A stretch of DNA of 6,166 bases from Bacillota bacterium. GTDB lineage: Bacteria > Bacillota > Clostridia > DSM-8532. Location: the NCBI GenBank assembly GCA_023446675.1, contig JAEXPO010000554.1, positions 1 to 6,166 of the forward strand, written 5' to 3'. Shown piece after piece: positions 1 through 4,023 of this stretch. The notes beneath the pieces are model-generated. The model did no database searches, had not been told where the DNA came from, and saw only the letters and a list, made by a program, of their open reading frames with translations. Position 1 is the stretch's first letter, and each line of letters begins with the position of its first letter. The translations under genes were made by a program, and so were the position numbers.

Positions 1-64
1 GTTCTGCGCTGACTATTCCTTTCAAGCATTGCTGGACATCATAAAGAAAGGGATAGTATTATGA
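1..64 (+). CDS. 3' end of an unknown gene, partial at left edge
   Basis: The frame beginning at base 2 is open from the window edge and ends at a TGA at 62-64. It reads FCADYSFQALLDIIKKGIVL, a plausible amphipathic helical tail. The TGA overlaps the ATG of the next gene (61-63) as ATGA, the usual sign of translational coupling in an operon, which is the main reason to believe this short tail is coding. Too little is visible to assign a family. Confidence 0.55.
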   Translation, partial: FCADYSFQALLDIIKKGIVL

Positions 65-342
65 TAGTACGCCAACTAAAAGCCAGTGAGTATGACAGCT
101 TGCAAAACAGTTTAATTGAGAACGCCCACATTGAGCCGTTATCCGCAAGCTGTACTGTCCGAATGGTAATCAACAACGTGGAATACTCTCTAAAATTACA
201 GCCGGAACACCATCACAAAATGGCAATCTTACAGGCACTGCGTATTGAGCGCGACATCAGCGGGTCGACCTACGAGTTAATCACCAAAGGCAACCTGTTG
301 TCCTCGCTGTTGGAAATCCTGATTTATCAGGGTGTAGCGTAG
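61..342 (+). CDS. Unknown 93-residue protein, translationally coupled to the upstream gene
   Basis: A complete 93-residue gene starting at ATG 61 with an AAAGGG ribosome binding site at 47-52 (8-base spacer), ending in TAG at 340-342. The start overlaps the stop of the preceding frame (ATGA), so the two are probably co-translated. I do not recognise the family. The protein is soluble: no signal peptide, no membrane segment, no cysteine pair beyond one Cys near residue 31. It has a short HHH run near residue 50 and a hydrophobic C-terminal helix (LLSSLLEILIYQG). Spacing and overlap resemble accessory genes of integrated elements in Clostridia, but that is inference. A terminator-like hairpin begins at the stop codon, suggesting that this is the last gene of its operon. 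Confidence 0.7.
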   Translation: MIVRQLKASEYDSLQNSLIENAHIEPLSASCTVRMVINNVEYSLKLQPEHHHKMAILQALRIERDISGSTYELITKGNLLSSLLEILIYQGVA

Positions 343-396
343 CAGCAACCTCCAATTGGAGATGGGTGCCGGAGTCGCTGGTCGTTGCCGCTTTTT
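342..396 (+). terminator. Branched intrinsic terminator candidate
   Basis: GCAGCAAC (342-349) pairs with GTTGCCGC (384-391) at 7 of 8 positions and is followed directly by TTTTT (392-396). Inside the stem is a smaller palindromic hairpin, CTCC-AATT-GGAG (350-361), so the structure is branched rather than a simple hairpin. It starts at the stop codon of the 93-residue gene. A G+C-rich stem base plus a U-tract supports rho-independent termination; the branching makes it less certain. Confidence 0.5.
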
Positions 397-668
397 CTGA
401 ATGGGTGGCGTTTTCCTTTGCAAAATGTTCAATGGTCTTACGCTATTTCTTTAGCTGGCCCTTGAAATTCTCCCTATGGGAAACCACTTGTTGAGCAGGG
501 ACACCGCTTCATCCGGCTTCTTTGAGTCAGAGTGAAGAACTCTGGCTGGCGGCAAAGTTTCGAGCCGACGAACCGAAACCCCATATGAGGCTGAATAGAG
601 GCGGATGGAGTTTGCGATACAAAACGAACTCCAATGCTACCTGAACCCCATACGGTAGATGAGGCAGG
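397..668. other. Gene-poor 270-base stretch with hairpins and possible decayed minus-strand reading frames
   Basis: No intact gene is visible. On the plus strand there are clear stem-loops: GTCAGAGT/ACTCTGGC (526-533 with 539-546, one G-U pair), TGGAGTTTG/CGAACTCCA (606-614 with 625-633, one G-U pair, 10-base loop) and CTACC/GGTAG (637-641 with 654-658). A partial direct repeat, ACCCCATA plus TGAGGC, occurs at 578-591 and again, split by 7 bases, at 645-665. On the minus strand a 61-codon stop-free frame runs from 636 down to 454, and another frame from about 481 downward carries one internal stop at 443-445; together they could be a frameshifted gene relic. No U-tract marks a terminator for the oxidoreductase gene that ends at 669. 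Structured RNA, a mobile-element relic and a decayed gene all remain possible. Confidence 0.4.
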
Positions 669-1772
669 TCATTGCATCTTACTGAATACTTTCATAAAAG
701 GGGCGGCGTTTCGCAACAATTGAGACCGGCTGTTTTTATCGCAGACATGATTAATCATTTTTTGCAGCAATTCCATTCTTGAACTTTTTATCATGAAGTC
801 CAAATTTTCATCGCTAAGATTTTCTAAATAGCGCCTGAGTACAAGTGAGCGTTCATAATTTTTGATTAGCGGTTTTACCATTTGATCGTATGAGCCCAAA
901 CCACAGATATCGTAAGCGCTGTATATGCCCGTTAAAATGGAGGTAAACTGTCCGAACCCCAGTCCCGGTGAAATTGTGCCAAAGCAGTTACCGCTAAAAT
1001 AAGTGGTCTCCACTTTAGGCTTACCACAAATACCCACCAGGTATTTTGTAACTTCAAACTTATCCGTAATCTTAAAAATCTGATTAAGATCACGGGAGGT
1101 CTTTTCAAAAAACCGTTCCCACATAACATTGATATCCAGTTTCGTTGTGCTGGGATAATCCGGATACATCATAACCAGATTCGCCTCGTTGCTGGAATAG
1201 GGAATAATCCACCCATAACCTCTCGGTGCAATATCATAGTCAAACCAAACATGGGGTATGTCTACTTGAAAATCACCTTCTATCGTGGCTCCCCTTACGG
1301 TACAGCTCAAGTCGCTTCTGAAATTACCCAGAAGGCAGGAATAATCCGCGTCTCCCGTAGCTAAAACAACCGCATCAAAATGCTTGCATAACTCTTCATA
1401 GTCATGTTTGGAGTTATATTCAATATCGGCTTTAACTTGCTTCTGTAATTGCATCTCGTAGGAATTTTCATGGCGGCCGCGAATATTGGTATAGCCAAGA
1501 TTGCCTTTGATGAATCCCGTTTCGTTTTTTGAGTGAATCACCATTTTATGGACCTCGGTCACAGAGCTCAAATGAATTCCATAGTTGCTTCTTAAATAAG
1601 GCAAGCAATCCTGAAAAGGCCGATTAAGAATGTGAAACATGCTCTCTGCATTGACAAAGCGATCACCCACACAGCTTCTTTTTTCAAAGACAGAAGGTCT
1701 TATCCCGTTTCTCTCGAGTATAATCGCACAGGATAGGCCGGCCATACCGGCACCCATTATAGCAACTTTCAA
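669..1772 (-). CDS. FAD-dependent oxidoreductase, geranylgeranyl-reductase-like
   Basis: A 367-residue flavoprotein. The N-terminus has the Rossmann dinucleotide motif GAGMAG (residues 7-12), and an acidic residue (E30 in VFEK) lies where the FAD ribose is bound. A second nucleotide-site signature, VVLATGD, is at 135-141. GYGWIIP (185-191) followed by an N-x-V-like stretch matches the 'GYxWxFP' region of geranylgeranyl reductase/FAD monooxygenase-like enzymes, and GNCFGTISPGLGFG (261-274) is at the place of the family's GDAAG...P..GxG FAD motif, with Asn replacing the usual Asp. The start is TTG at 1770-1772, with a perfect AAGGAGG (1780-1786) seven bases away. There is no signal peptide, so it is cytosolic or peripheral. 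The substrate is not predictable; reduction of an isoprenoid-type double bond is the family's best-known chemistry. It lies 21 bases after the stop of the gerAA remnant on the same strand. The C-terminal 100 residues are basic and helical. Confidence 0.8.
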   Translation of the reverse strand: MKVAIMGAGMAGLSCAIILERNGIRPSVFEKRSCVGDRFVNAESMFHILNRPFQDCLPYLRSNYGIHLSSVTEVHKMVIHSKNETGFIKGNLGYTNIRGRHENSYEMQLQKQVKADIEYNSKHDYEELCKHFDAVVLATGDADYSCLLGNFRSDLSCTVRGATIEGDFQVDIPHVWFDYDIAPRGYGWIIPYSSNEANLVMMYPDYPSTTKLDINVMWERFFEKTSRDLNQIFKITDKFEVTKYLVGICGKPKVETTYFSGNCFGTISPGLGFGQFTSILTGIYSAYDICGLGSYDQMVKPLIKNYERSLVLRRYLENLSDENLDFMIKSSRMELLQKMINHVCDKNSRSQLLRNAAPFMKVFSKMQ

Positions 1773-1793
1773 TTTACTCCCTCCTTATCCGAA

Positions 1794-2111
1794 TCATGGC
1801 TTAAGTATTTTGGAAATAAACGCTTTTAGTTTAAAAGGAGCAACCGGCGTTGCGAAAGCAACACCGAAGCTATTAGCCGAAACAACATTGGTTAGTATAA
1901 AGCATAAGCCCAATGTAAAACCAATCAAACCGAAAATCGAGGATAGGATCATCATCAGAAATTTGTAAATTCTAAATGGATTCGTGATGGTATAGTCGGG
2001 CATTGCAAAAGAAGCAAGCAAAGAAGTGGATACGAGAATAAGCAGCAAGGGGCTGAATATACCTGATGCAATAGCCACTTGTCCGATAATGATAGTACCT
2101 GCGATACCGAT
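1794..2111 (-). pseudogene. gerAA: C-terminal remnant of a GerA-family spore germination protein (GerAA type)
   Basis: About 105 residues of homologous reading frame remain, against roughly 480-500 in intact GerAA proteins. The text runs IGIAGTIIIGQVAIASGIFSP and then two hydrophobic membrane segments (LLLILVSTSLLASFAMP; FLMMILSSIFGLIGFTLGLCFIL), ending in SFGVAFATPVAPF, the hallmark C-terminal pattern of the GerA membrane subunit family (Ger receptor A subunits in the spore inner membrane). An in-frame TAA at 2112-2114 sits exactly where family similarity stops, and none of the upstream frames continues it, so the first ~380 residues are gone. The only available starts are internal (GTG at 2076-2078) and lack a good ribosome binding site. 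Neither a gerAB nor a gerAC partner is visible. A functional germinant receptor is therefore unlikely. Confidence 0.8.
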
Positions 2112-2117
2112 TTAAAT

Positions 2118-2126
2118 ATCATACCA
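2118..2126 (-). promoter_or_regulatory. Extended -10 promoter candidate upstream of the gerAA remnant and oxidoreductase
   Basis: On the minus strand TATGAT (2118-2123) is preceded by TGG (2124-2126), giving an extended -10 TGn-TATGAT, 5 of 6 to consensus. A poor -35-like TCAAGA lies 18 bases upstream. It falls a few bases before the truncation point of the gerAA remnant and could drive the oxidoreductase through it. AT-rich surroundings make chance matches likely. Confidence 0.3.
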
Positions 2127-2185
2127 AATGATTCTTGTAATTCTTGATTTTATATAATTCCAGTATTATCAATTGGCTTGCAATT

Positions 2186-2246
2186 ATGCCTTATCGTGCA
2201 AAAGATCGTCCGGTATTTAAGCTTGTGGATATTTTACGATAGGCAT
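2186..2246. repeat. Imperfect inverted repeat with 11-bp arms
   Basis: ATGCCTTATCGT (2186-2197) and ACGATAGGCAT (2236-2246) are inverse complements over 11 base pairs apart from one extra T. The pairing can continue inward with AAAA (2200-2203) against TTTT (2232-2235), leaving a loop near 2207-2228. There is no U-tract on either side, so it is not a simple terminator. It could be an RNA stem or the ends of a small eroded insertion. Confidence 0.6.
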
Positions 2247-2373
2247 GAAGAGACACTCTTTGCGCTAAAGAAGACAGCTCCTTCTACAAAGAGATAGCTG
2301 TTGCGATATTATTAACATGTATACTGATGCTATAGGGTTCCCATAGGAAAAGGAAACGCTTTATCCTGATGAG

Positions 2374-2453
2374 CGCAGCCTTTGGCTGCGGGCAAAGGTC
2401 CCCGTACAACAGGTTTGGCGCTACTGCGCGCTTCCGCAGTACGGGGAATGCCC
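2374..2453. repeat. GC-rich multi-stem element
   Basis: Two adjacent structures can form. The first is a perfect 7-bp hairpin CGCAGCC-TTT-GGCTGCG (2374-2390). The second is a compound stem in which GGGCA (2390-2394) pairs with TGCCC (2449-2453) and CCCCGTAC (2400-2407) pairs with GTACGGGG (2439-2446). Its interior can form GCGC-TACT-GCGC (2418-2429) or, alternatively, ACTGCG/CGCAGT (2423-2428 with 2435-2440). It lies just downstream of the minus-strand His-rich gene and ends 19 bases from its stop codon. No oligo-T follows, so a dispersed repeat or structured RNA fits better than a terminator. Confidence 0.55.
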
Positions 2454-2472
2454 ATAAAAAGTTGCTTCTTAA

Positions 2473-2751
2473 TTAAAAAATGAGCTTTAGAATCACCAGT
2501 ACCACCAAAGAGATGGTCAATAAATAGGTACAGCATCCGCCTCCATAATACCTGCGCCTGCGATGGTGGTGATGGGCACCAAAGGGAGGCATGCCTTCAT
2601 GATGATGGCCATGATGCCCTTGGTGTCCATGATGACCGTGAGGACCATGACCGCCTCTTCCGCCGCCATGGTGACCGTGATGTCCGGGGCCACCCATGCC
2701 TCCGCCCCCATGTCCGCCGCCACTGTGTCTGCCCGCTCCTCTGCCGTGCAT
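2473..2751 (-). CDS. Small His/Gly-rich protein with a C-terminal membrane anchor
   Basis: A 92-residue protein from ATG 2749-2751. An ATG two codons earlier (2755-2757) sits one base from the AAGGAGG site (2759-2765), too close to use, whereas the chosen start has a seven-base spacer. Residues 1-63 are low-complexity, with about 21 His and nearly 30 Gly in all, in HHGHH- and GGGG-like runs. Then come RRRRYY (64-69), a GGGCC turn (70-74) and a single hydrophobic segment TYLLTISLVVLVILKLIF (75-92) that ends the protein. The basic cluster before the helix predicts a cytosolic His-rich domain with a tail anchor. His-rich runs of this kind bind Ni, Zn, Co or Cu in known proteins such as Hpn, so metal buffering at the membrane is a reasonable inference but unproven. 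I do not recognise a named family. It is a single-gene unit with its own promoter candidate. Confidence 0.75.
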   Translation of the reverse strand: MHGRGAGRHSGGGHGGGGMGGPGHHGHHGGGRGGHGPHGHHGHQGHHGHHHEGMPPFGAHHHHRRRRYYGGGCCTYLLTISLVVLVILKLIF

Positions 2752-2773
2752 ACTCATTCCTCCTTAATAAATG

Positions 2774-2802
2774 TACTCTAATATACTCTAATAGTGTACT
2801 CT
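2774..2802. repeat. Tandem 10-bp repeat in the leader of the His-rich gene
   Basis: TACTCTAATA occurs twice head to tail (2774-2783, 2784-2793), and TACTCT occurs again at 2797-2802. On the minus strand this reads TATTAGAGTA twice, between the promoter candidate and the ribosome binding site of the His-rich gene. A period near one helical turn suits an operator for a cooperative regulator, but no regulator is identified. Confidence 0.55.
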
Positions 2803-2845
2803 GCGAAAATGCGTAAGTACTTCCTGTCGTACCTGTGCGATGGTT

Positions 2846-2874
2846 ATAGTATGATACGTTTGACACCTTTACAA
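2846..2874 (-). promoter_or_regulatory. Sigma-A type promoter for the His-rich gene
   Basis: On the minus strand, -35 TTGTAA (2869-2874) and -10 TACTAT (2846-2851) are separated by exactly 17 bases; each matches consensus at 4 of 6 positions. Transcription would begin near 2839, giving an untranslated leader of about 85 bases that contains the tandem repeat. The promoter lies just after the hairpins that end the exonuclease unit. Confidence 0.45.
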
Positions 2875-2941
2875 GTCTGACAGGCTCTTTTCTGTTAGAC
2901 AAAGGCTTCTGTCTTCTTTATATTGAAGGAGAAGCCTTTTT
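2875..2941. terminator. Two back-to-back hairpins, probable bidirectional terminator
   Basis: Hairpin one is GTCTGACAG/CTGTTAGAC (2875-2883 with 2892-2900), nine pairs with one G-U. Hairpin two is AAAGGCTTC/GAAGCCTTT (2901-2909 with 2931-2939) with an inner CTTC/GAAG. The plus strand ends in TTTTT (2937-2941), whereas the minus strand has only a short TTT after hairpin two. It starts 18 bases beyond the stop of the minus-strand exonuclease gene, so ending that transcript is its likely job even though the better U-tract faces the other way. Confidence 0.6.
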
Positions 2942-2958
2942 ACAAATCATGCCGTCAT

Positions 2959-3888
2959 TTAAGTGTTTTTATCCAAAATGTCGAGGCAAGCCGTTAAAAT
3001 ACCCGTGGTTGCCAGCACATCGCTTAAGGAGCGGTGGGCTGTTTCGTGGGCCAGCTTAAGGTGGGCAGCTACCGTTCCCAGCCGGTGATTGGAAAGCTCG
3101 GGAAAAATTTTTTTGCATAAGGGAAGGGTATCTGTCACCCCGTTCGTTATATTGAAGCCGGACTGGTGAGCCGATGTAATGAGAAACTTCATGTCAAAAG
3201 GCGCATTATGTGCCGCAATAACGCTTTGGCCGATAAACTTAAGAAAATCGGGCAGGGCATCCTCAACGGAAGGAGCTGATGTCACCATTTCGTCGGTTAT
3301 GCCATGAATGCGGGTTGCCCCGGGTGGTATGGGCATAAGGGGATTAACAAGGGTTTCGTAGGTTTCGCCCAGCACCCCGTCCTTTACTCTGGCAGCACCG
3401 ATTTCCACAATGCGATCATAGTAGAAGTTCAGGCCGGTGGTCTCAAAATCAATAACGACAAAATCCCTGTATCGGCGGCGCATCTCCTTTTGCAGCAGAT
3501 TGATATTGGTATACCGCAAATCAGGATAAGCCTCCGGCGGTGCCTTATCCTTAAATAAAGCCATCCTTGCCATGAGATGGCGATAGAGCTCATGCATGCT
3601 TTCATTCATTCTGGCAGGAAAGGGGAAATGAAGGGGTTCAGGCTGGCCCGACAAATAAAAGATTAACTGTCCGGCCTTTCCGCCCTCGCCGATGATGCCC
3701 AGGTGAAATTCTACGGTGGCCATATCCCTGTAAAAAAAGCTCTTATTGAACGCAGCCTGTTCCTTGTTAAGAAGGACTACCCGGTCGGTGCGGACCTGAA
3801 TCCCACGCCTTTGCCCTTCCAGCACATAGGCTCCGTTTTTATGCTCAATAACCGGTGTAATGGGATGTATTGGGGCTTCTTCCGTCAT
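2959..3888 (-). CDS. DnaQ-like 3'-5' exonuclease with an N-terminal PH-like domain
   Basis: A 309-residue protein. The C-terminal half (about 142-305) is a DEDDh exonuclease: Exo I DFETTGL (D147, E149), Exo II HNAPFD (D232) and Exo III HRSLSD (H285, D290), all metal-binding and catalytic residues present. This fold removes nucleotides from DNA or RNA 3' ends, as in the Pol III epsilon subunit. Residues about 18-110 (G-x-I-x-V-x-x-DRVVLL, then YRDMATVEFHLG, then a strand and a helix) resemble the small bacterial PH/DUF4429-like beta domain; this is judged from pattern only. The frame stays open upstream to 4005, but the ATG at 3886-3888 has AAAGGA (3897-3902) eight bases away, and a promoter candidate lies inside the upstream extension, so I start here. 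No signal peptide; cytosolic. It is not the replicative epsilon subunit, which lacks this N-terminal half. A repair or RNA-processing role is inference. Confidence 0.85.
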   Translation of the reverse strand: MTEEAPIHPITPVIEHKNGAYVLEGQRRGIQVRTDRVVLLNKEQAAFNKSFFYRDMATVEFHLGIIGEGGKAGQLIFYLSGQPEPLHFPFPARMNESMHELYRHLMARMALFKDKAPPEAYPDLRYTNINLLQKEMRRRYRDFVVIDFETTGLNFYYDRIVEIGAARVKDGVLGETYETLVNPLMPIPPGATRIHGITDEMVTSAPSVEDALPDFLKFIGQSVIAAHNAPFDMKFLITSAHQSGFNITNGVTDTLPLCKKIFPELSNHRLGTVAAHLKLAHETAHRSLSDVLATTGILTACLDILDKNT

Positions 3889-3940
3889 GATTCCGATCCT
3901 TTCCTGTCCTTTCCTGAGTTCTGCCTGGTGTTTGTGTTTC

Positions 3941-3969
3941 ATTTTTACACATGAGCCCGGAACTGTCAA
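3941..3969 (-). promoter_or_regulatory. Sigma-A promoter for the exonuclease gene
   Basis: On the minus strand a perfect -35 TTGACA (3964-3969) is 17 bases from AAAAAT (3941-3946, 4 of 6), which is preceded by TGT and so forms an extended -10. The predicted start near 3934 leaves a leader of about 45 bases before the ATG at 3888. This rules out the longer reading frame that begins upstream at 4005. Confidence 0.55.
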
Positions 3970-3977
3970 ATGAATCG

Positions 3978-4015
3978 CCCCCTGTAATAAAGCAGCCGTC
4001 TGCAAGGCTTGGGGG
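3978..4015 (-). terminator. Weak terminator-like hairpin after the esterase gene
   Basis: CCCCC (3978-3982) can pair with GGGGG (4011-4015), enclosing GCAG-CCGT-CTGC (3992-4003). It lies within 50 bases of the esterase stop codon and just before the exonuclease promoter. The minus strand lacks a clean U-tract (TTTATTA only), so termination may be weak or read through into the exonuclease gene. Confidence 0.25.
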
Positions 4016-4023
4016 GTGTATCC

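Larger units (their letters stand above)
2112..2472. other. Intergenic spacer dense in hairpins
   Basis: No protein-coding gene is supported in these 360 bases. Consecutive stem-loops occupy much of it: AATTG/CAATT (2171-2175 with 2181-2185), the long inverted repeat at 2186-2246, AAGAG/CTCTT (2248-2252 with 2256-2260), ACAGCT/AGCTGT (2274-2279 with 2296-2301), CGCAGCC/GGCTGCG (2374-2380 with 2384-2390) and the compound stem 2390-2453. The last third is much more G+C-rich than the first two-thirds. A 41-codon minus-strand frame starting at 2455 has no ribosome binding site and overlaps the stems, so I do not call it a gene. Confidence 0.5.

Noticed and set aside
397..668. IscB-associated omega-RNA (HEARO) or group II intron
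   Set aside because: The hairpin-rich look suggested it, but no IscB or reverse transcriptase gene follows, and I could not match the conserved core of either RNA with confidence.
1639..1968. 109-codon plus-strand open frame
   Set aside because: Antisense to the oxidoreductase start and the gerAA remnant, both of which show clear family motifs; the translation is low in structure.
2330..2536. 68-codon minus-strand open frame running out of the His-rich gene
   Set aside because: Its start is inside the His-rich gene in another frame, there is no ribosome binding site, and most of it lies in the stem-forming element, which produces Ala/Pro/Arg-rich text by composition.
2517..2902. Three other open frames over the His-rich gene, both strands
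   Set aside because: They are by-products of the repetitive CAT/GGT codon run; only the frame with AAGGAGG and a terminal membrane helix makes sense.
3304..3954. Two short plus-strand open frames inside the exonuclease gene
   Set aside because: Antisense to conserved DEDDh motifs and without ribosome binding sites.
3889..4005. 39-residue N-terminal extension of the exonuclease
   Set aside because: It needs a TTG start without a ribosome binding site, and the best promoter for the gene lies within it.
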